64,000 nucleotides of DNA, from contig NZ_JAHCSG010000001.1 in assembly GCF_018474015.1 (NCBI RefSeq), positions 558,001 through 622,000 on the forward strand, read 5' to 3'. Source of the stretch: Williamsia sp. CHRR-6 (GTDB taxonomy: Bacteria; Actinomycetota; Actinomycetes; Mycobacteriales; Mycobacteriaceae). Shown here piece after piece: positions 55,657-64,000 of the stretch (the stretch's first letter is position 1; every line of letters begins with the position of its first letter). A program made the translations under genes and the position numbers. A model generated the notes under the pieces. The model did not search any database and had not been told where the DNA came from. It saw only the letters and a list, made by a program, of their open reading frames with translations.

Positions 55657-56064
55657 CTAGACCCGACGCCGCTTGGGCGGACGGCAGCCGTTGTGCGGGG
55701 CTGGGGTGACGTCGGAGATGGTGCCCACCTCCAGGCCGGCGGCCTGCAGGGAGCGGATCGCGGTCTCGCGGCCGGAGCCGGGACCCTTCACGAACACGTC
55801 GACCTTCTTGACGCCGTGCTCCTGGGCCTTGCGGGCAGCGTTCTCCGCGGCGAGCTGCGCGGCGAACGGGGTGCTCTTACGCGAACCCTTGAAGCCGACG
55901 TGACCTGAAGACGCCCACGAGATGACGTTGCCGGCCGGATCGGTGATCGAGACGATCGTGTTGTTGAACGTGGACTTGATGTGCGCAGCGCCGAGCGGGA
56001 CGTTCTTCTTCTCGCGACGACGCGTGCCCTTCTTGGGGCCCGCACTACGTGACTTGGGGGGCAT
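55657..56064 (-). CDS. rpsK: 30S ribosomal protein uS11
   Basis: uS11 forms part of the 30S platform near the mRNA exit. The 135-residue protein has the conserved [20 protein letters not shown] near residues 27-46, [20 protein letters not shown] and the C-terminal [17 protein letters not shown]. Its start is three bases beyond the rpsM stop on the minus strand, so translation is probably coupled. Confidence 0.98.
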   Translation of the reverse strand: MPPKSRSAGPKKGTRRREKKNVPLGAAHIKSTFNNTIVSITDPAGNVISWASSGHVGFKGSRKSTPFAAQLAAENAARKAQEHGVKKVDVFVKGPGSGRETAIRSLQAAGLEVGTISDVTPAPHNGCRPPKRRRV

Positions 56065-56067
56065 GGA

Positions 56068-56436
56068 TTACTTCTTCTTCCCGGCGATGGTCTTCTTGGG
56101 GCCCTTACGAGTGCGGGCGTTGGTCTTGGTGCGCTGTCCACGGACCGGCAGGCCACGGCGGTGCCGCAGCCCCTGGTAGCAGCCGATCTCGATCTTGCGA
56201 CGGATGTCGCCCTGCACCTCGCGACGCAGGTCACCCTCGACCTTCACCGAGGCTTCGATGTACTCCCGAAGCTTGGCGACGTCGGCGTCGGTCAGGTCCT
56301 TGGCGCGCAGATCGGGGCTGATCCCGGTCGCGGCGAGGATCTCCTTGGAGGTGGTACGACCCACCCCGTAGATGTAGGTCAGTGCGATCTCCAAGCGCTT
56401 CTCGCGCGGGAGATCGACACCAGAAACACGTGCCAT
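56068..56436 (-). CDS. rpsM: 30S ribosomal protein uS13
   Basis: uS13 contacts the 50S subunit and P-site tRNA at the head of the 30S. The 122-residue protein has the conserved [19 protein letters not shown] near residues 9-27, [19 protein letters not shown] and the basic tail [17 protein letters not shown]. It is preceded by a gap of 189 bases after rpmJ, which may hold a promoter. Confidence 0.98.
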   Translation of the reverse strand: MARVSGVDLPREKRLEIALTYIYGVGRTTSKEILAATGISPDLRAKDLTDADVAKLREYIEASVKVEGDLRREVQGDIRRKIEIGCYQGLRHRRGLPVRGQRTKTNARTRKGPKKTIAGKKK

Positions 56437-56625
56437 CTGGCATTCCCTTTTCGTTTCGAAGGTCTGCTCCCAGTCCGTCCCCGAGTGGATACCTCTTGGT
56501 TGGGGCTCCGGCCTTCGTCCGGAGGTGGGCGTGATCGCGTGTGATCACGCTGGTGCTGGAAGTTTCATGGGTGAAGCTTCACGACGATGTTCAGTTGTGT
56601 CTCAAGCGATCTGATGTGGTGCAGA

Positions 56626-56739
56626 TCAGCCCTGGCGCTGCTTGTGGCGCAGGTTCTGGCAGATCACCATGACCCGTCCGTTACGGCGGATCACCTTGCA
56701 CTTCTCGCAGATCGGCTTGACGCTCGGGTTGACCTTCAC
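56626..56739 (-). CDS. rpmJ: 50S ribosomal protein bL36 (zinc-binding form)
   Basis: bL36 is the smallest widely conserved large-subunit protein. The 37-residue protein runs from the GTG at 56739 ([20 protein letters not shown]) to [11 protein letters not shown]. It keeps the zinc set of Cys11, Cys14, Cys27 and a histidine near 32, so it is the C-plus paralogue used in zinc-replete cells. The larger frame to 57159 belongs to another gene's shadow. It lies between infA and rpsM. Confidence 0.96.
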   Translation of the reverse strand: MKVNPSVKPICEKCKVIRRNGRVMVICQNLRHKQRQG

Positions 56740-56836
56740 GTCAGTGCCTCTCGGTGGTTGGGTGCCTTGGACATGCGAGAGCGTGTCGTCGGCGTGGTGG
56801 TGCTCACCCGGATCGCCACGGCGGCCGGGAAAGTCG

Positions 56837-57058
56837 CTACTTGTACCGGTAGACGATGCGACCGCGGGCCAGGTCATAGGGCGAAAGCTCCACGACCACG
56901 CGGTCTTCGGGCAGGATGCGGATGTAGTGCTGCCGCATCTTGCCGCTGATGTGCGCGAGGACCTTGTGCCCGTTCTCCAGCTCAATGCGGAACATCGCAT
57001 TGGGCAGGGGTTCGACCACACGACCCTCGACCTCGATGGCGCCGTCCTTCTTGGCCAT
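56837..57058 (-). CDS. infA: Translation initiation factor IF-1
   Basis: IF-1 occupies the A site of the 30S subunit in initiation. The 73-residue protein has an OB fold: [20 protein letters not shown], then [39 protein letters not shown] and the terminal RGRIVYRYK. The ATG at 57058 gives the exact family length. The frame extension to 57205 is rejected. In the usual order, infA follows map, but here a five-gene insert separates them. Confidence 0.97.
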   Translation of the reverse strand: MAKKDGAIEVEGRVVEPLPNAMFRIELENGHKVLAHISGKMRQHYIRILPEDRVVVELSPYDLARGRIVYRYK

Positions 57059-57313
57059 GTCCTCCACAATCTCGTCCCCGCGCGAGCGCGACGACGTTCG
57101 TCTACCGTGTCGGTACGCTGATCGTCGCGCCCGGACGTCCACCGCGCATGCGAGCGCAACGGATCCCGGTGCGACAGCGCACCAGCGGTTCAGTCTACGC
57201 GCCACCTGACCAGGTGACCAAATCCCTGCTCACAGCCCACGTGGGCCTCCGGCGACGGGCGCCAGCACCTGCCCCGGGACGTGACCTCAGATCACACCGG
57301 CGGCAGCTGCAGA

Positions 57314-58129
57314 TCACACCGGCGGCAGCTGCCGCAGCACCCCGACGATGTCGGCGGTACCGAGCACCTGCAGGCACACGTGGTCGGCGCCGGCGGCCAG
57401 GTGCTCGTCGACCGCAGCCCGGATGGCAGGGCCGTCGCCGTGAGCGACCAACGCGTCGATCAGATCATCGCTGCCGTCGTCGGCGATGTCGACGTCGGTG
57501 TAACCCAGTCGCTTGAGGTTGTTGATGTAGTTGGTCAGCTTCAGATACGGGGTGGCCACCGGTGGGCGGCCGATCTCGCGGGCAGCGACCGGGTCGGTGT
57601 CGAGCACGATCTTGTGTTCGGGGGCGAGGAACGCATCTGGGCCCATCGTCTCGCGCGCGATCCGCGTGTGGGCCGGGGTGGTCAGGTAGGGGTGCGCACC
57701 CAGCGACCGGTCGGCGGCCAGCCGCAGCATCTTGGGCCCCAGCGCGGCCAGCACCCGGCGATCGGCCGGCACACCGTGGGCGTCGAGCCCGTCGAGGTAG
57801 CTGACCATCGACTCGTAGGGCGACGCGTACTCCTGGGTGGCTTCCCGATGACCGACGCCCACACCGAGGAAGAACCGACCCGGGAAGTCGCGCTCGAGGT
57901 CGGCGAACTCGGCGGCCACCGCCTGCGGCTCGGTGTTCCAGATGTTGGTGATGCCGGTGGCCACCCGGATGGTCGTGGTCGCCTCCAACAGTCGGCGAGC
58001 CGGGTCGAGCGTGGTGGGCGACCCGCCCAGCCAGATGGTCCCGTAGCCCAGCTGCTCTATTTCTCCGGCCTGCTCCGGCGAGATCGCCTTGAACCAGCCC
58101 CACACCCCATGCGTTCCGAATCCAGTCAT
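57314..58129 (-). CDS. LLM-class (F420- or FMN-type) oxidoreductase
   Basis: The 271-residue protein is a luciferase-like TIM-barrel enzyme, with an early YGTIWLGGSPT near residues 29-39, ATGITNIWNTEP near 58-69 and PGRFFLGVGVGHRE near 84-97. In mycobacteria the Rv3463 counterpart and most such enzymes use F420, but FMN use cannot be excluded. The ATG at 58129 (MTGFGTHGVWGWFKAIS) is chosen. The APC transporter gene ends seven bases upstream on the same strand, so the two form an operon. The substrate is unknown. Confidence 0.88.
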   Translation of the reverse strand: MTGFGTHGVWGWFKAISPEQAGEIEQLGYGTIWLGGSPTTLDPARRLLEATTTIRVATGITNIWNTEPQAVAAEFADLERDFPGRFFLGVGVGHREATQEYASPYESMVSYLDGLDAHGVPADRRVLAALGPKMLRLAADRSLGAHPYLTTPAHTRIARETMGPDAFLAPEHKIVLDTDPVAAREIGRPPVATPYLKLTNYINNLKRLGYTDVDIADDGSDDLIDALVAHGDGPAIRAAVDEHLAAGADHVCLQVLGTADIVGVLRQLPPV

Positions 58130-58136
58130 GCCGTGA

Positions 58137-60071
58137 TCAACCGTTTGCCCCCGCCATGTCTTCCACCACCCGACGCCGGAACCGACGCGGGGCGCTGGGA
58201 ACACAGTGCACCCGCGCCACCAACGCCGGCGTGTGGACACCGAGAGCCCGCTCGAGGTCGCCGCCGCGGGCGGCCGACATCGCCTTGAGCAGCGGGTCAC
58301 CGTCGTCGTCGGCCAGCACGACGAGGATGTCGTCGGTGTGGGCTCGGATGGCAACCCAGGCGACCAGCGGGTCGACGAAGTCTCCGTCGATGACGCCATC
58401 GAGCTCGACGAGCTCGACCAGCGGAAAACGCTCACGCCACCGAATTCGATAGGCGTCCCGATCCTGCGTGGGACCGAACACGTGCACCGCCACCATCATC
58501 CGGCCGAACCCGCGCGCCCGCGTCAGCGCCTCAGCACACACCGAGGATGCCTCGCCGACGGGGACGACCACCACTCCGCGGCCCGACATCGACAGGTGTG
58601 GTCGCGACCCGATCGCACCCGCCTCGGCGCCGGTCACCCGCTCGGCGCGTGCGGCCGTCCGATAGATGCGGCGGATCTGCGACATCGCCGCCACCAGGAT
58701 CACACCGATGACCACCACCAGCGGAGATCCCTCGGTGAACTTCATCGAGAAGGTGACCACCGTCGCCGTCGCCGTACATATGGCCCCGAACGCATTGATA
58801 GACAATCGAATTCGCCAGCCCGCGCCTCTGGTGAGCCACCAGTGCCGGACCAATCCCGCCTGCGCGATGGTGAAACCGACGAAGACGCCGATCGCGAACA
58901 ACGGCACCAGGACGTTGGTTCGCCCGTCGGCCAACACCAGCAGGACCCCAGAGGTCACTGCCAGCAGCAGAACGCCGTCGCGGTACACCCCGCGGCGAGT
59001 GACGCGACGTAACCGATGGGGCAGGTAGTCGTCCCCGGCCACCACCGTCATCAGCTGCGGTAGGCCACCGAACGAGGTGTTGGCCGCCAACGCCAACAGC
59101 ACCACCGTGGCGAACTGCACTGTGTAGTAGACGATTCCGCGGCCCACCGACTCCTCGGTCACCTGCGACAGGATGGTGACCCCGTCGCGTGGGCGGATGT
59201 CGAACTTTTCGATCAGCGCCGCGATCCCCAGCATCAGCAGGCCCAGGGTCACGCCCAGCGCCACCTCGGCGCGCTGGGCGCGCCGGACCCGGTTCCGCCG
59301 GAACTGCGGCGTTGCGTTGGCAATGGCCTCCACCCCGGTCAGCGCCGAGCACCCGGCGGAGAACGCCTTGAGCAACAGCAGCGCACCCACCGTGGACACC
59401 GCCGGCGCCGACACCTCCGCCGGCGGTAGCTCATGCCGAGAGCCGAGCAGGCCCGAGACGATGACGCCGAGGATGCAGACCACGAAGATCACGGTGGGAA
59501 CGATGAACAGTCGCGCCCCGGTGACGATCCCATGCAGGTTGACCCCGGTCACCACGGCGAGGATGCCCAGCGCGATCCACACCGTGTGCGGCGCTGCACC
59601 GGGGAAAGCCGAGACCAACGCGGCGGTGCCCGCGGCGATCGACACCGCGACGTTGAGGACGTAGTCGATCACCAGAGACGCTGCCGCCACCAGGGCTGCG
59701 CGGTCGCCGAGGCGGGCTTTGGCCACAGCGTAGGCCCCGCCGCCGTCGGGGAATGCCGCGATCAGCTGGCGATAGCTGGCGATCAGCACGGCGAGCAACA
59801 CGACGATGGTCAGGGTGACCGGGATGGTGAACCCGATGCCTCGGGAGCCTGCGGCGACCAGGACCAGGACGATGGCCTCGGGCCCGTAGGCGACCGAGGC
59901 CATCGCGTCCAGGGACAGGGCGGCCAGTCCGCTGATGGTGGTGAGTTTGCGTTTTTCGGCTTCGGCTTCGGCGTCGGGCGGCTCGTCTGCGCCGTCGATC
60001 CCTGTGGTCGGCGTCGGGGTCGGAGTCGGGGTGGCAGCCGGACGGGCCGGGTCCGTCGAGTGTGCGGTCAT
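58137..60071 (-). CDS. APC-family amino acid/polyamine permease with C-terminal cytoplasmic domain
   Basis: The 644-residue protein has about twelve membrane segments in residues 35-480, with the N-terminal signature ISGLAALSLDAMASVAYGPE and GSRGIGFTIP. A Pro/Thr-rich N-terminus precedes the first helix. The remaining 150 residues form a soluble domain with SGRGVVVVPVGEASSVCAEA and MMVAVHVFGPT, resembling universal-stress-protein-type sensory domains. The family transports amino acids or potassium-like ions (KUP/APC related); the substrate is not clear. The ATG at 60071 is preferred over the ORF start at 60230. Confidence 0.88.
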   Translation of the reverse strand: MTAHSTDPARPAATPTPTPTPTTGIDGADEPPDAEAEAEKRKLTTISGLAALSLDAMASVAYGPEAIVLVLVAAGSRGIGFTIPVTLTIVVLLAVLIASYRQLIAAFPDGGGAYAVAKARLGDRAALVAAASLVIDYVLNVAVSIAAGTAALVSAFPGAAPHTVWIALGILAVVTGVNLHGIVTGARLFIVPTVIFVVCILGVIVSGLLGSRHELPPAEVSAPAVSTVGALLLLKAFSAGCSALTGVEAIANATPQFRRNRVRRAQRAEVALGVTLGLLMLGIAALIEKFDIRPRDGVTILSQVTEESVGRGIVYYTVQFATVVLLALAANTSFGGLPQLMTVVAGDDYLPHRLRRVTRRGVYRDGVLLLAVTSGVLLVLADGRTNVLVPLFAIGVFVGFTIAQAGLVRHWWLTRGAGWRIRLSINAFGAICTATATVVTFSMKFTEGSPLVVVIGVILVAAMSQIRRIYRTAARAERVTGAEAGAIGSRPHLSMSGRGVVVVPVGEASSVCAEALTRARGFGRMMVAVHVFGPTQDRDAYRIRWRERFPLVELVELDGVIDGDFVDPLVAWVAIRAHTDDILVVLADDDGDPLLKAMSAARGGDLERALGVHTPALVARVHCVPSAPRRFRRRVVEDMAGANG

Positions 60072-60247
60072 GACGTCGGACTCTCGTCGCCCGCACGGGC
60101 GATCGCCCAGTGCGTTCACGCAATCTTGATGCCGCCCGCGCCGATCTTGATACGTTTTCGCCTGCCGCGTGTCCCCGAGTCCGCTGCCACACGCTGGGTA
60201 CAACCGGGGTCGGGGATCGACCGCGCGCACATCCAGGAGGAGAAGTG

Positions 60248-60769
60248 ATGGCCACCGTCTACTACACCGCGTCGAGTCTGGACGGCTTCATCGTCGACGA
60301 ACACGACAGCCTGAACTGGTTGATGCGCAACGACATCGATGGCTCGGGGTTCGGCGGCTACAACGACTTCATCGCCACGGTCGGCGCGATCGTGATGGGT
60401 GCCGCAACCTACCGATGGCTGATCGACAACCAACCGGACTGGCTGTACACGCAACCGACCTGGGTGGTCACCCATCACCCCGAGACCGTCACCACGCCGC
60501 AGGTGCAGACGTTCTCCGGCGACGTCAGCGAACTGCACCCGATGCTGGTGTCGGCAGCCGGCGACCGCGATGTGTGGGTGGTCGGCGGTGGCCGGCTGGC
60601 GGCCCAGTTCACCGACGCCGGCCTGGTGGACGAGCTGGTGGTGCATTTCGCCCCGTGCACACTCGGTGCGGGACAACCGGTGCTGCCCACGCAGTCGCGC
60701 TGGCGGCTGGCCGACACCGGGCGCAACCGTGACTTCGTCGGCGCCCGCTGGCTGCGTGCCGCCGACTGA
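60248..60769 (+). CDS. Dihydrofolate reductase / RibD C-terminal-like reductase
   Basis: The 173-residue protein has the RibD C-terminal/DHFR-like fold with [20 protein letters not shown] at the N-terminus, [16 protein letters not shown] near 44-59 and [14 protein letters not shown] near 107-120. It likely uses NADPH, but it lacks clear DHFR catalytic residues, so the substrate is open. AGGAGG lies 7-12 bases before the ATG. It is divergent from the APC permease, and dtd follows after 25 bases. Confidence 0.88.
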   Translation: MATVYYTASSLDGFIVDEHDSLNWLMRNDIDGSGFGGYNDFIATVGAIVMGAATYRWLIDNQPDWLYTQPTWVVTHHPETVTTPQVQTFSGDVSELHPMLVSAAGDRDVWVVGGGRLAAQFTDAGLVDELVVHFAPCTLGAGQPVLPTQSRWRLADTGRNRDFVGARWLRAAD

Positions 60770-60782
60770 GGTCTGCGGCCAC

Positions 60783-60797
60783 TACGGTGATGCCATG
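60783..60797 (+). promoter_or_regulatory. Candidate leaderless promoter of dtd
   Basis: TACGGT at 60783-60788 is a TANNNT hexamer six bases before the ATG at 60795, so transcription could begin on the codon. dtd may also be read through from the upstream reductase gene. Confidence 0.4.
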
Positions 60798-61232
60798 CGT
60801 GCGGTGGTGACCCGGGTTCGGTCGGCGAGTGTCACGGTCGACGGCGAGGTGGTCGGGCACATCGATCCCGGCACCGGCCGGCAGGGGCTGCTGGCGCTGG
60901 TCGGCGTCACCCACGACGACACGCCCCGCAACGCTCGCGCGCTTGCCGACAAACTGTGGCACCTACGCATTCTCGACGGGGAACGCAGCGCCGCCGATCT
61001 CGATGCGCCGCTGCTGGTGGTCAGCCAGTTCACCCTCTACGCCGACGTGCGCAAAGGTCGGCGCCCGTCCTGGAACGCCGCCGCGCCCGGCCCGGTGGCC
61101 GAGCCGCTGGTCACCAACGTGGTCGAGTCCTTGCAGACGTACGGAGCCACGGTGGCAACCGGCCGATTCGGTGCCCACATGCAGGTGCTCAGCGTCAACG
61201 ACGGACCCGTCACCATCATCGTCGAGACCTGA
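60795..61232 (+). CDS. dtd: D-aminoacyl-tRNA deacylase
   Basis: Dtd frees D-amino acids wrongly attached to tRNA. The 145-residue enzyme has the N-terminal [20 protein letters not shown], the active-site [17 protein letters not shown] near residues 76-92 and the cross-subunit GPVT near 137-140 that excludes L-residues. Length matches the family. It overlaps no other gene. A minus-strand secreted protein gene starts from the other side. Confidence 0.95.
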   Translation: MRAVVTRVRSASVTVDGEVVGHIDPGTGRQGLLALVGVTHDDTPRNARALADKLWHLRILDGERSAADLDAPLLVVSQFTLYADVRKGRRPSWNAAAPGPVAEPLVTNVVESLQTYGATVATGRFGAHMQVLSVNDGPVTIIVET

Positions 61233-61269
61233 CGAGGATCACCCCGACGAAGGTCCACCCCCGGCGAGG

Positions 61270-61635
61270 TCAGACGAACGCGACGTTGTTGCTCAGGTCC
61301 GGGTCGGAATCAGATCCCGTCACGTACACCAGCTGTGACGCCGAGGATCCCGACGACGAACAGGTGATCACCGGGACTCCCAGGGGCACGCCCGGGAACA
61401 CCTCCCCGATGGTCTGATCAGATCCGCCCGCGACGTGCAGGGTGACGTTGACGCTGTCGGCGCCGCTGACCGAGATGGTCACCGTGCACGGCGACGATCC
61501 CGGGCGCACGCTCAGATCGGTGACGCCGATCGCCGACGCCGATCCGCTGACGACTCCGACGAGGCCCACCACAACCAGCGCCGACCAGGTGGCGGTGAGC
61601 GTTCGGAAGCTCCGCCGTGAACTCAGGTGTTTCAT
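61270..61635 (-). CDS. Small secreted protein with signal peptide
   Basis: The 121-residue precursor has a basic N-region (MKHLSSRRSFR), a hydrophobic core (SALVVVGLVGVVSG) and a likely signal-peptidase site after SASA. The mature 85 residues are beta-rich, Ser/Val/Gly-rich and contain two cysteines (SSPCTVT, VITCSSS) that could form one disulfide. No known domain is recognised. It resembles small immunoglobulin-like or cell-wall proteins. It converges on dtd, with 38 bases between stops. Confidence 0.75.
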   Translation of the reverse strand: MKHLSSRRSFRTLTATWSALVVVGLVGVVSGSASAIGVTDLSVRPGSSPCTVTISVSGADSVNVTLHVAGGSDQTIGEVFPGVPLGVPVITCSSSGSSASQLVYVTGSDSDPDLSNNVAFV

Positions 61636-61781
61636 CCGCCCATCCCGACTGTTGCACGAACCAAAATGCGCGACCCCGCCACAGGCAGTTCACGATCGCG
61701 CACTGTCAACGTCTCACACACCGGAGGCAGATGTCACCGGAACGGGTTTCAGATCGCAGGAACGCGTGCCGCCGGATCCAG

Positions 61782-62573
61782 TCAGGGGCGGGTGGTGAGG
61801 ATGCGAGGTCCGTTGTCGGTGACGGCGACGGTGTGTTCCCAGTGCGAGGCCCGCGATCCGTCGTCGGTGACGATGGTCCAGTCGTCATCGAGTACGGAGG
61901 TCTCAACGGTGCCCAGCGTCAGCATCGGCTCGATGGCCAGCGTGCTGCCCACCACCAGCGTCGGGCCCTTGCCGGGTTTGCCTTCGTTGGGCAGGAACGG
62001 CTCGAGGTGCATCTGCTGTCCGATGCCGTGGCCGCCGTAGCCGGCGACAATCCCGAAGGACCGTCCCCGCTGCTTTTCCTGTGCACGCGTGGCGGTTTCG
62101 ATCGCATACGAGACGTCGGAGAGGCGATTACCGGGGACCATGGCGGCGATTCCAGCCTCCATGGCGATCCGGGTCGCCTCGTTGAGGTCGTTGTCGTCGG
62201 CGCTGAGCTCTCCCACCCCGAACGTCCAGGCGGAGTCGCCGTGCCATCCGTCGACGATCGCGCCGCAGTCGATGGACACCAGGTCACCGGGCGCCAGGAC
62301 TGTCTCACGGTTGGGGATGCCGTGCACCACGACGTCGTTCACCGAACTGCAGATCGAACCCGGAAACCCGTGGTAGCCCTTGAACGACGGCACCGCACCG
62401 GCGTCGCGGATCACCGTCTCGGCGATCGCGTCGAGTTCCAGGGTGCTGACACCGACGACCGCGGCCGCCCGCACCGCGACCAGCGCCTGCCCCACGATCG
62501 CCCCGGCCGCAGCCATCACGTCGAGTTCATCAGCGGTGCGGAAAGGGACCGGTTTCGGTCTGCGCAAGCCCAT
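61782..62573 (-). CDS. map: Type I methionine aminopeptidase
   Basis: Map removes the initiator methionine from new proteins. The 263-residue enzyme has the pita-bread fold and the metal ligands: Asp in [20 protein letters not shown], His in [12 protein letters not shown], Glu in [10 protein letters not shown] and a final Glu in [13 protein letters not shown]. It lacks the N-terminal SH3-binding extension, so it is the short form. It lies 21 bases after adk in the secY-adk-map order. Confidence 0.96.
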   Translation of the reverse strand: MGLRRPKPVPFRTADELDVMAAAGAIVGQALVAVRAAAVVGVSTLELDAIAETVIRDAGAVPSFKGYHGFPGSICSSVNDVVVHGIPNRETVLAPGDLVSIDCGAIVDGWHGDSAWTFGVGELSADDNDLNEATRIAMEAGIAAMVPGNRLSDVSYAIETATRAQEKQRGRSFGIVAGYGGHGIGQQMHLEPFLPNEGKPGKGPTLVVGSTLAIEPMLTLGTVETSVLDDDWTIVTDDGSRASHWEHTVAVTDNGPRILTTRP

Positions 62574-62594
62574 CGGAGTCGGTGGTCGGATCGG

Positions 62595-63140
62595 TCAGCT
62601 GCGTAGAGCCCGAAGCACCCGCTGGTGCACCTCGCCCACATCACCGATTGCATCGATGACGGTCACCTGCTCGCCGTAGTAGTCGAGCAGCGGCGCGGTC
62701 TCGGAGATGTAGACCTGCATGCGGTTGCGGATCACGGCCTCGGTGTCGTCGGCGCGGCCACGAGCCAACATGCGCTCGACGACGACGTCCTCGTCGACCA
62801 CGAACGACAGCACGGCGTCGAGCGCGGTGCCGTGCTCGGCCAGGATCTCGGCGAGCGCATCGGCCTGCTCGGTCGACCGCGGGAAGCCGTCGAGGATGAA
62901 GCCGCCCGTGGCGTCGGGCTCGGCGACTCGGGCCCGGACCATGTCGACGGTGATCTGCGACGGAACCAGATCGCCTGCGTCGAGGTAGCGCTTGGCCTCC
63001 AGCCCGATCGCGGTCCCCTCGGAGATGTTCGCGCGGAACAGGTCGCCGGTGGAGATGTGCGGGATGCCGATGCTCTCCGACAACATCTCGGCCTGCGTCC
63101 CCTTGCCCGCCCCCGGCGGGCCCAGGATCACCAATCTCAC
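62595..63140 (-). CDS. adk: Adenylate kinase
   Basis: Adk balances ATP, ADP and AMP. The 181-residue protein has the P-loop [10 protein letters not shown] at residues 7-16, the AMP-site segment [11 protein letters not shown] and [17 protein letters not shown] near 80-96. The short LID form lacks the zinc-binding cysteines. The start overlaps the secY stop by four bases, so translation is coupled. Confidence 0.97.
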   Translation of the reverse strand: MRLVILGPPGAGKGTQAEMLSESIGIPHISTGDLFRANISEGTAIGLEAKRYLDAGDLVPSQITVDMVRARVAEPDATGGFILDGFPRSTEQADALAEILAEHGTALDAVLSFVVDEDVVVERMLARGRADDTEAVIRNRMQVYISETAPLLDYYGEQVTVIDAIGDVGEVHQRVLRALRS

Positions 63141-64000
63141 TTCAGGAACCCTTCGTACTTGCGCTGCATCAACTGGCTGTTGATCTGCTTGACGGTGTCA
63201 AGGCCGACACCGACCATGATCAGCACTGCGGTGCCACCGAACGGCAGGTTCTGCACGCCGCCGTTGTTACCGATCTCGAGGAACAGGTTGGGCAGCACAG
63301 CGATCACGCCGAGATAGATGGACCCGGGCAGGGTGATCCGACTCAACACGAACCCCAGATAGTCCGCTGTGGGCTGTCCAGGACGGATGCCCGGGATGAA
63401 GCCGCCGTACTTCTTCATCTCGTCTGCCCGCTCCTGCGGGTTGAAGGTGACCGCCACGTAGAAGTACGTGAAGAAGATGATCATGAAGAAGTACACGGCG
63501 ATGTAGACCGGGTTCGAGGGATCCACCAGATAGGTCTGGATGAACTGATGCCACGACGGCTGCTCGCCGCTGCTCTTGCGGGTCAGCTGCACGATCAGGT
63601 TGGGCAGGTACAGCAGCGACGACGCGAAGATCACCGGGATCACGCCGGCCTGGTTGACCTTCAGCGGAAGGTAGGTCGACGAACCCCCGTACATCTTGCG
63701 ACCGACCATGCGCTTGGCGTACTGCACCGGGATCCTGCGCTGACCCTGTTCGATGAACACCACGCCGGCCACGATCAGGAGCGCGGCCAGGATCACCAGC
63801 GTGAACACCAGCCCGCCGCGCGTGTCGAGGATCTGCTTGCCCTCGGCCGGGATGCGGGCGGCGATGCCGGAGAAAATCATCAGCGACATGCCGTTGCCGA
63901 TGCCGCGTTCGGTGATCAGCTCGCCGAACCACATGACGATGCACGCACCGGCCGTCATCACCAGCACCACGATGATGAGGCCGAAGATCGACTTGTCGCG
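63137..64000 (-). CDS. secY: Protein translocase subunit SecY, N-terminal part outside the window
   Basis: SecY is the channel of the SecYEG translocon. The 288 C-terminal residues are present and the frame is open to the window edge, so the N-terminal third or so is missing. Visible conserved segments are [51 protein letters not shown] and the C-terminal [20 protein letters not shown]. Its motor SecA is at 32.5-35.3 kb. It is followed by adk (ATGA overlap) and map. Confidence 0.97.
   Translation of the reverse strand, partial: RDKSIFGLIIVVLVMTAGACIVMWFGELITERGIGNGMSLMIFSGIAARIPAEGKQILDTRGGLVFTLVILAALLIVAGVVFIEQGQRRIPVQYAKRMVGRKMYGGSSTYLPLKVNQAGVIPVIFASSLLYLPNLIVQLTRKSSGEQPSWHQFIQTYLVDPSNPVYIAVYFFMIIFFTYFYVAVTFNPQERADEMKKYGGFIPGIRPGQPTADYLGFVLSRITLPGSIYLGVIAVLPNLFLEIGNNGGVQNLPFGGTAVLIMVGVGLDTVKQINSQLMQRKYEGFLK

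Overview
The window is uniformly GC-rich, densely coding actinobacterial chromosome. Gene content and order point to a mycolic-acid-forming member of the Mycobacteriales, most like Gordonia, Williamsia or a close relative. The supporting genes are whiB1 with M. tuberculosis-like cysteine spacing, mtrAB-lpqB, pdtaS, sigH-rshA, the 24-residue ribosomal protein bL37, a WS/DGAT acyltransferase, alkB and DesA3-type desaturases. I assign the order with confidence but not the genus. I see no IS element, prophage, CRISPR array, tRNA or rRNA gene. Many starts are GTG, genes often overlap by ATGA or GTGA, and several genes look leaderless.

Region 1 (1-19.8 kb) is collinear with the M. tuberculosis Rv3211-Rv3234c segment. 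It holds a truncated DEAD-box helicase, a PQQ-like membrane protein, a ParA-like ATPase, a histidine phosphatase, a diacylglycerol-kinase-like enzyme, whiB1, pdtaS and a biotinyl carrier protein. These are followed by bL37, rshA-sigH, ybaK, an SRAP protein, a lipoprotein, aroA, rsgA, two tandem desaturases, a small conserved gene and a WS/DGAT protein.

Region 2 (19.9-31.7 kb) is a myo-inositol catabolic island. It contains iolG-iolE-LacI regulator, a sugar ABC importer facing it, a GntR/UTRA regulator, and iolC-aldolase-iolB-iolD. Together these would import inositol and take it through inosose, diketo-deoxyinositol, 5-deoxyglucuronate and 2-deoxy-5-keto-gluconate-6-phosphate to an aldol cleavage. 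The semialdehyde dehydrogenase IolA is not present. The divergent GntR/iolC promoter carries an exact match to the IolR motif known from Corynebacterium glutamicum.

Region 3 (31.8-47.3 kb) returns to the Rv3235-Rv3252c order: an Rv3235-family gene, secA, hpf, comF, lpqB-mtrB-mtrA, tmk, sahH, a TetR regulator, alkB and a cation efflux protein. Region 4 (47.3-52.2 kb) is a junction with lineage-specific genes: a MinD/ParA-like ATPase with a long Pro/Gly-rich repeat tail, a DedA protein, an alpha/beta hydrolase and a frameshifted proline-rich membrane protein. Region 5 (52.2-64 kb) is the truA-rplQ-rpoA-rpsD-rpsK-rpsM-rpmJ-infA block. It is separated from map-adk-secY by a 4.7 kb insert holding an F420-type oxidoreductase, an APC permease, a RibD-like reductase, dtd and a small secreted protein.

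The observations most worth following are: the twin start sites and auto-promoter of sigH, which predict a long unstable isoform; the bL17 protein with an extra C-terminal domain; the iol regulon sites; two unrelated 19-21 bp-period intergenic repeat arrays; the WS/DGAT protein lacking the second motif histidine; alkB and desaturase genes without their electron-transfer partners; and the one-base frameshift at 51.75 kb.
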